Assembly (NCBI RefSeq): GCF_023073335.1
Contig: NZ_JADPJG010000032.1
Location: forward strand, 434,001 to 498,000
Origin: Bradyrhizobium sp. 21
GTDB taxonomy: Bacteria > Pseudomonadota > Alphaproteobacteria > Rhizobiales > Xanthobacteraceae
DNA: 64,000 nt
Direction of reading: 5' to 3'
Shown here: piece by piece, positions 1 to 10,032 of the stretch
Layout of the letters: each line of letters opens with the position of its first letter
How positions within the stretch are numbered: the stretch's first letter is position 1
Translations under genes and position numbers: made by a program
Notes under the pieces: generated by a model
What the model was told of the DNA's origin: nothing
Database searches by the model: none
Seen by the model: the letters and a program-made list of their open reading frames with translations, nothing else

Positions 1-69
1 TCCACCCGGCCCCGCTCAGGATCACACCTGACCGACTGAAAGGGGACGCGAGGAATCACGCCGATGGCG

Positions 70-993
70 TCACTCGTCCCGGCCGCCCTCGGTTTCGCGG
101 CGCCACGCGCCCGGACTGACGCCGACCATGGACGAGAACACCCGCGTGAAATGGCTCTGATTGGCAAATCCGGCCGAAATGGCAATCTCTGACAACGGCA
201 GGTCGCGGACCGTCATCAGTTGCTTGGCCGCCTTCACGCGCTGTTGGAGCAGCCATTGATGCGGCGGCAGGCCGGTGGAGATCCGGAATGCGCGCGAGAA
301 GTGGCTGACCGAAAGTCCGAGCTCGGTCGCGATCTGCTGCAACGCGATCTTGCCTGTGAGATCGGAATCGAGCCGGTCACACGCGCGCTTCACCTGCCAC
401 CGCGCGAGACCGCCGCGGGTCGGTTCTGCGGCCGACTTCAGCCCGCCATAGGTCTGGGCGACGTGGGCGGTCAGCGCGAGCATCATGTGATCGACGAAAA
501 GCTGGTTGGTCTCATCGGGCCGCCGCAATCCCTGCCGCAACGAGGCGCCAAGATGTCGAATGACCCCGTCGTCATGACCGACGCCCGGCTCGTAGCTGAG
601 CTCGCCAATGCGCGGCCCGCCGGGCTGCCTGGCGATGTCGCGCAGCGCCGAGCGGGGCAAATAGAAGAACAGCGAGTGAAACGGCTTGTCGATCACATAG
701 CGGGGGTCGCGCTTGAGGTCGTACAGATAGGTCGCGCCTGCGCGAACATCCGTCTTGGTGACACAGCGGCCCTCCTCCCAGCATTCGCAATCCGGATAGT
801 CGCGGAATTTCAGGCTGACGAGATAGGCATCCTCCGCAGGCAAGGAGCCGGAAAGATCCGGCGTCGGATCGTCGTTGCGGACTTCGGTGACCGCGAGCTT
901 GGCGCTGTGCAGCGAACGCGTGACCAGGACCGGTGCCTGCTTCAAGTGAAAGCCCTGCCCGAGCTTCTGTCCGTAGACGCCTGCTTGTGTCAT
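70..993 (-). CDS. AraC family transcriptional regulator
   Basis: A DNA-binding regulator of about 307 residues. The last 100 residues form the two helix-turn-helix units of the AraC/XylS family; IALQQIATELGLSVSHFSR lies in the first unit and LSEIAISAGFANQSHFTRVF in the second. The N-terminal 200 residues look like an unidentified ligand-sensing domain. The frame stays open upstream to an ATG at 1083, but the ATG at 993 gives the usual family length and I prefer it. It lies downstream of, and on the same strand as, the ABC operon, with about 285 bases between. Whether it controls that operon cannot be told from sequence. The family is certain; the effector is unknown. Confidence 0.85.
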   Translation of the reverse strand: MTQAGVYGQKLGQGFHLKQAPVLVTRSLHSAKLAVTEVRNDDPTPDLSGSLPAEDAYLVSLKFRDYPDCECWEEGRCVTKTDVRAGATYLYDLKRDPRYVIDKPFHSLFFYLPRSALRDIARQPGGPRIGELSYEPGVGHDDGVIRHLGASLRQGLRRPDETNQLFVDHMMLALTAHVAQTYGGLKSAAEPTRGGLARWQVKRACDRLDSDLTGKIALQQIATELGLSVSHFSRAFRISTGLPPHQWLLQQRVKAAKQLMTVRDLPLSEIAISAGFANQSHFTRVFSSMVGVSPGAWRRETEGGRDE

Positions 994-1278
994 GTCGATA
1001 AACCCATCCGTAAAGGCACGTCTTCGCCGGCCTTCCGAGGTCCGCGCATTATCGGAGATCGCCGGTCGGCGGTCCAGCGACACCGCCTAACACGAAGCTG
1101 TCGTGGCGGGGCCCCGGAGCGGATCGCGACGCGATGATTTCATTGTGATTTCAGCGTGATGTCACAGGCCCGGCATCGCCAAGCACAACGCCGTTGACCT
1201 GCTCTGCAGGTCACTGCGCGATTTCATCGTGCGTTCTCGAAACGGTTCGCGATCGAAGGTGCGCTCGCCGCCTGCGCG

Positions 1279-3147
<1,869 letters not shown>

Positions 3148-3156
3148 GCGAACGCC

Positions 3157-4083
3157 CTAATAGCCACGGTCACGGTCGACACGCCCCGGCAAATCCTCGC
3201 TGCGGCGGTGGCGTGCGATGGTATCGAGCACGTAGTCGACCGCCGTCTCCGGCTTGGTCGTGCTGGCAATGTGCGGCGTCAGAAGAATCCGCGGATGGCT
3301 CCAGAACGGATGGCCCGCAGGCACCGGCTCGGGCTCGGCGACGTCGAGCACGGCAGCCGACAGCGTGCCGCTGTCGAGCGCCGCGATCAGATCGGCCTCG
3401 ACCAGATGCCCGCCCCGCCCGACATTGAGCAATCGCGCGCCGCGCGGCAGACGTGCAAACAGCTTCGCATCGAGGATACCGCGCGTCTCCGATGTCAGCG
3501 GCAGCAGGCAGACGAGAATGTCGGTCTGCCCCAGAAAATCCGGCAGTGCATCCTCGCCCGCATAGCAGGTGACGCCCGCGATGCTGCGCGGCGAACGATT
3601 CCAGCCGAGCAGCGGAAAGCCGAATGATTTGAGTCGCTCGAGCAGGGCCTGCCCGAGCAGGCCGAGCCCCATGACCCCGACACGCCGCTCTGCAGTATAG
3701 GTGGCGGGGAGCTCGCGCCAGACCTGCTCCCGCTGCTGGGCGATGAACTGCACGAGATCGCGATGCAGCGCGAGCACGGACATGCAGGCATATTCGACCA
3801 TGCGCTCGGTGATTCCAGGCTCCAGCATGCGGATCAGCGGCACATGCGGCGGAAGTTTTGTGATGTCGAACTGGTCGACGCCGGCGCCGACCGAGAAGGC
3901 CAGCTCGAGATTGGGGAACGTCGTCGCAATGTCGTCCGGCGGCGTCCACGCCACCAGATAGCGCACCTGCGCGGGATCGCCGATGTCGGGCCAGAGCCGG
4001 AACGGCAGCTCAGGCGCGCGCTCCGCAAAAAGACGCGCCCATTCGGCGCCGCGAACCAGATTGGCCTTGTAGAGGAAGGTCAT
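3157..4083 (-). CDS. D-2-hydroxyacid dehydrogenase, GhrA-like (glyoxylate/hydroxypyruvate reductase)
   Basis: Cytoplasmic NAD(P)H-dependent reductase of 2-oxoacids, 308 residues. The Rossmann dinucleotide motif GLGLLG is near residue 140. The catalytic Arg-Glu-His set of the family can be placed at NVGRGGHL, AEPEP and LTPHIAS. It sits in the ABC operon, 17 bases after the FAD oxidoreductase. I infer that it reduces a glyoxylate- or hydroxypyruvate-like product of the imported compound. Its length and motif spacing match GhrA rather than phosphoglycerate dehydrogenase. The exact substrate is uncertain. Confidence 0.88.
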   Translation of the reverse strand: MTFLYKANLVRGAEWARLFAERAPELPFRLWPDIGDPAQVRYLVAWTPPDDIATTFPNLELAFSVGAGVDQFDITKLPPHVPLIRMLEPGITERMVEYACMSVLALHRDLVQFIAQQREQVWRELPATYTAERRVGVMGLGLLGQALLERLKSFGFPLLGWNRSPRSIAGVTCYAGEDALPDFLGQTDILVCLLPLTSETRGILDAKLFARLPRGARLLNVGRGGHLVEADLIAALDSGTLSAAVLDVAEPEPVPAGHPFWSHPRILLTPHIASTTKPETAVDYVLDTIARHRRSEDLPGRVDRDRGY

Positions 4084-4100
4084 CTCGCCGACCGCCGCTG

Positions 4101-5429
4101 CTAAAACGGGCTGACCGGCGCGAGCCGGCGGCCGTCGATCATGCGCTTATGGCTGTAAGCCGCGGGATCGACCAGCGGCGTCGCGCCGGTCACGAGGTCG
4201 GCAGCGAGCTTACCTGCCGCAGGACCGATTCCGAAGCCATGGCCGGAGAAGCCGGTGGCGAGGAAAAAGCCCGGCAAGGCGTCGACCGGCGAGATCACCG
4301 GAATGGTATCCGGCGTGCAGTCGATCGTGCCGCCCCAGGCCTCCGCGATCTCGATGTCCTTCAATTCAGGATTGGACTTGATCAGCGCGGCGAGCGCCGC
4401 ATTGACCAACGACATGTCAGGCGCAGGATCGCGCACGCGCTCGGTCTCGAACGGCGACGGCTTGTCCAGGCCCCAGTTGGTGCCGCGCATCATCTGATCG
4501 AAGAAGGACTTGCCGAACGACAGTTTCAGTCCGTTGCGGCGGTGCAGATAGATCGGCCAGAACGTAAGCGCATAGCGGAACAGATCGGGCGACAGCTCGA
4601 CCGTACCGCGGTTGCGCAGCGCCAGCGTAAAGCCGCCGTCGAGGCGGCGGCGGATGCAGTAGAAATCGGTGCCGAGCGCGCCGGAGGTGATCTCCGGCCC
4701 CGGCGTGGTCCGGCATGCGGTGGCGTTGACGAGGCCGATCGGCAGCTCGATGCCGTGGCGCCGACAGAACAGCGACGACCACGCGCCGCCGGACAGCAGC
4801 ACCGATTGCGTGCGAATGGTCCCCTTCTCGGTGACGACGGCGCTGACGCGCCCGCCCTGCGTTTCGAGCCCGCGCGCGGCGCAGCCTTGGTGAATGGTGA
4901 CGCCATGTTTTCGCGCGGCGGTGGCGAGCGCGGGCACGGCCATCGACGGCTCGGCGCGTCCGTCGCTCGGCGTGTGCAGGCCGCCGACCCATGTCTCGGA
5001 ATTGCCGGGCAGGCGCTCGGCGACCTCGGCCGACGTCAGCACGGTCGAGTGGACCTGCATCTCCCGCGCCATCGCAGCCCAGCGCTCCCAGCTGGCGAGC
5101 TCGTCCTTGCTCTTGGTCAGGAACAGCACGCCGGTGCGGCGGAAGCCGGCGTCCACACCCGCGTCGTTCTGCATGTCCTCCCAGAGCCGCAGCGCCTCGC
5201 GGGCCAGCGGAATCTCCTCACGCGCGCGGCCCTGCTGGCGGCACCAGCCCCAATTGCGGCTCGACTGCTCGCCGCCGACATGGCCCTTCTCGACCAGGGC
5301 GACGGAGAGGCCTTTCTTCGCCAGATGATAGGCCGCGGACACGCCGATGACGCCGCCGCCGATGACGACGACGTCCACCTGCGCCGGCAGGCATTCGTCG
5401 CTGCTTATACGGGTGAGCGGCGGGGACAT
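4101..5429 (-). CDS. FAD-dependent oxidoreductase, DAO family
   Basis: A 442-residue flavoprotein of the DadA/glycine-sarcosine oxidase type. The N-terminal dinucleotide motif VVIGGGVIGVSAAYHLA binds FAD, and the conserved C-terminal segment GFSGHGFGIGPAAGKLAADL closes the FAD fold. The region SSRNWGW follows the first strand-helix. Such enzymes oxidise secondary or D-amino acids, giving an imine that hydrolyses to an oxoacid. Its place between transporter subunits and a 2-oxoacid reductase fits breakdown of an imported amine or amino-acid derivative. No signal peptide or membrane segment is visible. The substrate cannot be named. Confidence 0.88.
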   Translation of the reverse strand: MSPPLTRISSDECLPAQVDVVVIGGGVIGVSAAYHLAKKGLSVALVEKGHVGGEQSSRNWGWCRQQGRAREEIPLAREALRLWEDMQNDAGVDAGFRRTGVLFLTKSKDELASWERWAAMAREMQVHSTVLTSAEVAERLPGNSETWVGGLHTPSDGRAEPSMAVPALATAARKHGVTIHQGCAARGLETQGGRVSAVVTEKGTIRTQSVLLSGGAWSSLFCRRHGIELPIGLVNATACRTTPGPEITSGALGTDFYCIRRRLDGGFTLALRNRGTVELSPDLFRYALTFWPIYLHRRNGLKLSFGKSFFDQMMRGTNWGLDKPSPFETERVRDPAPDMSLVNAALAALIKSNPELKDIEIAEAWGGTIDCTPDTIPVISPVDALPGFFLATGFSGHGFGIGPAAGKLAADLVTGATPLVDPAAYSHKRMIDGRRLAPVSPF

Positions 5430-5493
5430 GGGGCACTCCTGTACTTCAGCCTGGTCATCAGTTCGATCGAGGTCTTGCTCGTCATGGGACGTT

Positions 5494-6369
5494 TCATGGG
5501 ATGTTCATTCGCGGATCGAGCGCGTCGCGCAAGCCGTCGCCGAGGAAGTTGAAGCTCGTCACCGCGAGCGTGATGGCGACGCCCGGCGCAATCGCGAGCC
5601 AGGGCGCGCTTGTGAGATAGATCTGAGCGTTGTTGAGCATGTTGCCCAGGCTCGCGGCCGGCGGCTGGATGCCGTAGCCGAGATAGCTGAGATAGGATTC
5701 CAGCAGGATCGCCTTGGCGACGTTCAGGGTCGCTGCCACCACGATCGGCGCGATGGCGTTGGGCACGAGCTCGCGGAACATGATCCGCAGGTTCGACGAG
5801 CCGAAGGCGAGGGCCGCGACCGCAAACTCGCGCTCACGCAGCGAACGCACCTGGGCCTCGACGACGCGGGCCACCCACATCCAGGCGGTCGCCGCGATCA
5901 GCACGGTGGTGGTGACGAGGCCGGGCTCGGTGAGCGCCGCCAACGCGATCAGCAGAAAGATCGTCGGAAAGCACAGCACGGCATCGACGAGCCGCATCAG
6001 GACCGCACCGACGACGCCGCCATAGAAGCCGGCGAAAGCGCCGACGACGATGCCGACGGCCATCGCCATCACCATGGCGACGATGCCGATCGAGAGCGAG
6101 ACGCGCGCGCCCATCATCAGCCGCGCCATCACGTCGCGGCCGAGCTCGTCGGTGCCGAGGATGTGCGCCCCGGACAACGGCGGCGCAAACCGCTTCATGA
6201 TGTCGATATAGGTGTCGTCGAACGGCAGGAGGTAAGGACCGAGCACCGAGCCGAGGACGAGGATCAGGATGGTCGCGGCGCCGGCGAGCGCCAGGCGGTG
6301 CCGGCGGAAGCGCCGCCAGGCGGCCTGGCCGGGCGCGGGCTGAACGGTGGAGAAAGTGGCATCCGTCAT
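5494..6369 (-). CDS. ABC transporter permease, DppC-like
   Basis: Inner-membrane permease of the peptide/opine/nickel class, 291 residues with about six hydrophobic segments. It has the DppC-type N-terminus in which a basic stretch (AWRRFRRHRLA) precedes the first membrane helix. I chose the ATG at 6369 (MTDATFS), 4 bases after the stop of the upstream permease; the frame is open further up but would overlap that gene by 50 bases. It pairs with the DppB-like permease to form the channel. Confidence 0.9.
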   Translation of the reverse strand: MTDATFSTVQPAPGQAAWRRFRRHRLALAGAATILILVLGSVLGPYLLPFDDTYIDIMKRFAPPLSGAHILGTDELGRDVMARLMMGARVSLSIGIVAMVMAMAVGIVVGAFAGFYGGVVGAVLMRLVDAVLCFPTIFLLIALAALTEPGLVTTTVLIAATAWMWVARVVEAQVRSLREREFAVAALAFGSSNLRIMFRELVPNAIAPIVVAATLNVAKAILLESYLSYLGYGIQPPAASLGNMLNNAQIYLTSAPWLAIAPGVAITLAVTSFNFLGDGLRDALDPRMNIP

Positions 6370-6373
6370 GCGC

Positions 6374-7324
6374 CTAGCCCACCCGGATGCGCGGATCGAC
6401 GACGGCATAGAGGATGTCGGCAAGCAGCGAGCCGATCAGCACCATGATCGCCGAAAACATCAGGATGCCCATCACCACGGGATAGTCGCGATAACCGATG
6501 GAATCGAGGAACAGCCGGCCCATACCCGGCCACGTGAACACGGTCTCGGCGACCAGCGCACCGCCGAGCAGCGTCGGAAACTGGAGGCCGGCGACCGTGA
6601 TCATCGGCAGCAGCGCGTTGCGGAGGCAGTGCACGGTGAGGATACGCCATTCCGGCAGGCCCTTGGCGCGCGCGGTGCGGATGTAGTCCTGGTTGATGAC
6701 TTCGAGCATGGAGGAGCGCATGAAGCGGCCCCACATCGCGGTCTCGACCAGCGCAAGCACCAGCGCCGGCGCGATCAGATGATGCAGCAGGTCGAGGAAG
6801 GAGCCGTCGCCGACGGTCTCGCGATTGCCGGCCGGCAGCCAGCCGAGCTTCACCGAGAACACGTAGATAGTGACGAGGCCGAACCAGAAGGTCGGGATCG
6901 ACAGCGCGATCATGGCGCCGACGGTGGCGAGCGTGTCGAACAGCGAATAGCGGCGCAATGCCCCTAACACGCCGATCCAGCACCCGAGCAGCACGGCGAT
7001 GATGGTCGCCGTTGCCATCAGCTCCAAGGTCGCGCCGAGATGCGAGGAAATCACCTTCAGCACCGCCTCGCCGTCGCGATAAGACTTGCCCCAATCGCCT
7101 TTAAGCATGCGGCCGAACCAGTCGAGGTACTGGATCGGCAGCGAACGATCGAGGCCAAGCTGCCTGGTGACGCGATCGAGGTCCTCCTGCGTCATCTGGG
7201 CGGAGGCCGCGAATTGCGACAGCGGACCGCCCGGTGCCAGATGCAGGATGGCGAAGCCGATCGCGGAGACGATCACGAGCAACATGATCGCCTGCGCCAG
7301 GCGATTGGCGACGTAACGGGCCAT
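6374..7324 (-). CDS. ABC transporter permease, DppB-like
   Basis: Inner-membrane permease of 316 residues, first channel subunit of the peptide/opine-type transporter. The N-terminus MARYVANRLAQAIMLLVIVS is the family's typical first membrane helix, followed by a periplasmic region (QFAASAQMTQEDLDRVTRQLG) with the DppB-type pattern. The EAA-loop region, which contacts the ATPase, lies around RTARAKGLPEW. It starts 27 bases after the solute-binding protein gene, so it is in the same operon. Confidence 0.91.
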   Translation of the reverse strand: MARYVANRLAQAIMLLVIVSAIGFAILHLAPGGPLSQFAASAQMTQEDLDRVTRQLGLDRSLPIQYLDWFGRMLKGDWGKSYRDGEAVLKVISSHLGATLELMATATIIAVLLGCWIGVLGALRRYSLFDTLATVGAMIALSIPTFWFGLVTIYVFSVKLGWLPAGNRETVGDGSFLDLLHHLIAPALVLALVETAMWGRFMRSSMLEVINQDYIRTARAKGLPEWRILTVHCLRNALLPMITVAGLQFPTLLGGALVAETVFTWPGMGRLFLDSIGYRDYPVVMGILMFSAIMVLIGSLLADILYAVVDPRIRVG

Positions 7325-7351
7325 CTCAGATGATCTCGCGGGCGAGGCACA

Positions 7352-9043
7352 TCAGGCCCAGTACCATTCGCGGACGTTCCAGCAATTGATCGACATGTTG
7401 ATGTTGGGGCGGAAACCCTGCAGCCCTTCCTTGACGCCTTCGGCGATGAAACCCTGGAACAGCGGCAGGATGGCGAGGTCGTTGCGGATCAGCTTTTGCA
7501 GATCGCCATAGGTGGTCTTGCGCTGGCTGAGATCGAACTGTTTTGCACCTTCGGCAAGCAGACGATCGGCATCCGGGCTCTGATACTGGTAGGTGTTGTA
7601 GCCGCGGCCGCCCTTGGCGGGAATGGCGCCCGAGCCGAAGCGCGGCGTGACGTCGGGATCGCTGCCGAGCATGAAGTTCACGCCCACGATCACCGAGTTG
7701 AACTTCGACTGCTGCCAAAAATCGCCCCAGATCACGGCCGCCGGCATGTTGTTCACGCGCATGGCAGCACCGATCGCACGCCAGTCCTGGATCAGGAGCT
7801 GCTGGGTCTGCTCGCGCACCGCGTTGCCTGACGTCGTCGAGTTGGTGAATTCGAGCTTGACGCCGCCCTTCTCGCGCACGCCGCCGGAGCCGCGAACCCA
7901 TCCCGCCGCATCGAGCAGCGCGTTGGCTTTTGCGGGATCGTATTTGTGCTGCGGCAGCCCCTGCTGGAATGACCAGGCCTGCTGCGGCACGAAGCTTTCT
8001 GTCGGCAGCGGCAGACCGTAGTTCAGCGCATCGATGATCGCCTGCTTGTTGATGGCGAGATAAAGCGCTTCGCGCACCGTGCGGTCGGTGAAAGGGCCGA
8101 AGTCCAGATTGGGCGCGATGTGCTCGACCGAGGACGTCGAGGAGACGAAGATCTTGCGCCCCTTCAGCGTCTTCGCCTCCTGCACGAAGTTCGGCAAAAT
8201 GCCTTGCAGGCCGGTGTAATCGACCTGGCCGGTGCGGAACTGCGTGTAGAGAACGGTGAGATCCGGGATGTATTTGAAGACCACGCGTTCGAGGTAAGGC
8301 CCCTTGCCGTGGTAGCCGGTATGGGCATTCAGGAGGATGTGGTCGCCCGGCACGCGCTCGCCCCAGCGGAACGGTCCGGTCCCGACCGGCGCGTTGTGGA
8401 ACGGCGAGGCATTCGGATCCGACACCTTCTCCAGGATGTGCTTGGGCACGATGAAGGTCAGCGCCCCCAGGATCGACATATAGGGCGAATAGGCAGCTTC
8501 CATCCGCCAATGGATCTCGTCGGGCGCGACGACCTTGATGTCCTTGACGAGGCTGTGGCCGACGCGGCTGCGGGCGCGGAAATCGGGATTGTTGATCAGG
8601 TCGAGCGAGAACTTCACGTCCTCCGCCGTGAATGGCGTGCCGTCGTGCCATTTCACGTCGCTGCGCAGCTTGATCTTCCAGGTCAGGCCGTCGGCCGACA
8701 GCCCGCCATTCTCGATGGTCGGGACTTCGCTCGCGAGGTCAGGAACGAACTTGCCGTCGGGATCGATGAACCAGAGCGGCGAGAACACCTGCCACCAGAT
8801 GCCCTGGTCGACCTCGATGCCGGGCATCAGGGGATGAAAGACGGTCGGCTCCTGCGACAGCGCCGCGACCACCTGGCCGCGCGGCTTGTCCGGCGGATTG
8901 GAGGGACGTTCGGTCTGGGCGAAGGCGTTGCCCGAAAACGACCATCCCGCCGCGGCGCCCGCGCCGAGCTGGAAGAATTGACGGCGATTCGGAATGCCGC
9001 GATGCAGTGCCCCAACGCCGAACTTGCCGGTGTCGTCCGCCAT
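7352..9043 (-). CDS. ABC transporter solute-binding protein, family 5, Tat-exported
   Basis: Periplasmic binding protein (SBP_bac_5 type, DppA/OppA fold), 563 residues, and first gene of the uptake operon. The N-terminus carries a twin-arginine signal (NRRQFFQLGAGAAAG, then a cleavage site near NAFAQ), so it is probably exported folded. Family landmarks are the LKIRSDVKWHDGTPFTA-like segment (here LRSDVKWHDGTPFTAEDV) and the GTGPF motif. I chose the ATG at 9043 because it puts the Tat signal at the N-terminus; the frame is open to 9172. Ligand unknown. Confidence 0.9.
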   Translation of the reverse strand: MADDTGKFGVGALHRGIPNRRQFFQLGAGAAAGWSFSGNAFAQTERPSNPPDKPRGQVVAALSQEPTVFHPLMPGIEVDQGIWWQVFSPLWFIDPDGKFVPDLASEVPTIENGGLSADGLTWKIKLRSDVKWHDGTPFTAEDVKFSLDLINNPDFRARSRVGHSLVKDIKVVAPDEIHWRMEAAYSPYMSILGALTFIVPKHILEKVSDPNASPFHNAPVGTGPFRWGERVPGDHILLNAHTGYHGKGPYLERVVFKYIPDLTVLYTQFRTGQVDYTGLQGILPNFVQEAKTLKGRKIFVSSTSSVEHIAPNLDFGPFTDRTVREALYLAINKQAIIDALNYGLPLPTESFVPQQAWSFQQGLPQHKYDPAKANALLDAAGWVRGSGGVREKGGVKLEFTNSTTSGNAVREQTQQLLIQDWRAIGAAMRVNNMPAAVIWGDFWQQSKFNSVIVGVNFMLGSDPDVTPRFGSGAIPAKGGRGYNTYQYQSPDADRLLAEGAKQFDLSQRKTTYGDLQKLIRNDLAILPLFQGFIAEGVKEGLQGFRPNINMSINCWNVREWYWA

Positions 9044-9127
9044 GACCACTCTCCGTTGTCGCACGCGGCACCGTCTCCCGCGCCCCGAGACCCCGGCAAA
9101 GGGACAGGAGTGGGCTTTAGTGCTTCT

Positions 9128-9147
9128 AAATTTTTCTATCAAAATTT
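9128..9147. promoter_or_regulatory. AT-rich inverted repeat, candidate operator between the ABC operon and its divergent regulator
   Basis: The arms AAATTTT and AAAATTT are perfect inverted repeats separated by six bases, in a strongly AT-rich patch of an otherwise GC-rich region. It sits 85 bases upstream of the solute-binding protein start and 115 bases upstream of the XRE-cupin regulator. Position and symmetry suit an operator for that regulator. This is inference from symmetry and context only. Confidence 0.4.
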
Positions 9148-9261
9148 CATCACGACTAAATACAGCTGTCAATCACATTGCTAGGATGCGCGACCTTTTC
9201 ACTCCGACTGAAGCCCGGACTCATCGTGGTCAGGGGCTGAGATGATGCATGGGAGAGCGAC

Positions 9262-9894
9262 ATGGATGGTCGCGGCGAGACGAACGGTTCGAAGGACGCC
9301 CCGGCGATCGAGGCTGACGATGCGGTCGACCAGCGCCTCGGCGAGACCGTGCGGCTGCTCCGCCAGCGCGCTGGCCTCTCGATCCAGGACGTCGCCAACA
9401 AGACCGGCCTCTCCAACGGCATGATCAGCCAGCTCGAACGTGCACGCGCGATGCCGTCGATCCGCACGCTGCGGCTGCTCAGCATCGCGCTCGACGTTCC
9501 CATCTCCTATTTTTTCGAGACCAGCGATCCCGCCGACGTGCAGCGCTACATCGTGCGCAAGAACAGCCGGCGCCTGCTGCGGCTCACCGCCAGCGGTGTC
9601 GTCAAGGAAGCCCTGACCCCGGAAGACAAAGGCCAGCTCGAGCTCTACGAGCTCACGCTCAATCCCGGCGCCTCGTCCGGCACCGACTTCCTGCAGCACA
9701 CCGGCGAGAAGGCGGGCTACATCCTGTCGGGCAGCCTGCGGCTGTGGCTCGATAACCAGGCCCATCTGCTCGAGGCCGGCGACAGCTTTCGCTTTCCGAG
9801 CATCGTGCCGCACATGTTCGACAACCCGACCCAGCAGACGGCGCGCGTGATCTGGGTGACGACGCTGCGCCAGACCGATTCGCCGGCAGGTTGA
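9262..9894 (+). CDS. XRE family transcriptional regulator with C-terminal cupin domain
   Basis: PuuR-like regulator of 210 residues. An XRE helix-turn-helix occupies about residues 25-85 (LSIQDVANKTGLSNGMISQL), and a cupin effector domain about residues 120-205 (the segment GYILSGSLRLWL and the PHMFDNPT end). The start at 9262 has a good ribosome binding site (GGGAGAG). It is divergent from the ABC/oxidoreductase operon with a 218-base gap, so it is the obvious candidate regulator. Proteins of this build often respond to amines or amino acids, which fits the DAO-type oxidoreductase, but the ligand is not known. Confidence 0.9.
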   Translation: MDGRGETNGSKDAPAIEADDAVDQRLGETVRLLRQRAGLSIQDVANKTGLSNGMISQLERARAMPSIRTLRLLSIALDVPISYFFETSDPADVQRYIVRKNSRRLLRLTASGVVKEALTPEDKGQLELYELTLNPGASSGTDFLQHTGEKAGYILSGSLRLWLDNQAHLLEAGDSFRFPSIVPHMFDNPTQQTARVIWVTTLRQTDSPAG

Positions 9895-10032
9895 AGCGCC
9901 GCCTACCCGGCACCACCGCAAATTGCCCCTCGACGCCGCCGCGCGGAATCTGTAGCTCACATCAGCTCACGTGGAGCCGGACATTGACAGGGCGGACATG
10001 GGGGTCCGCGACTGACGCGTTGGTGTGAGACC

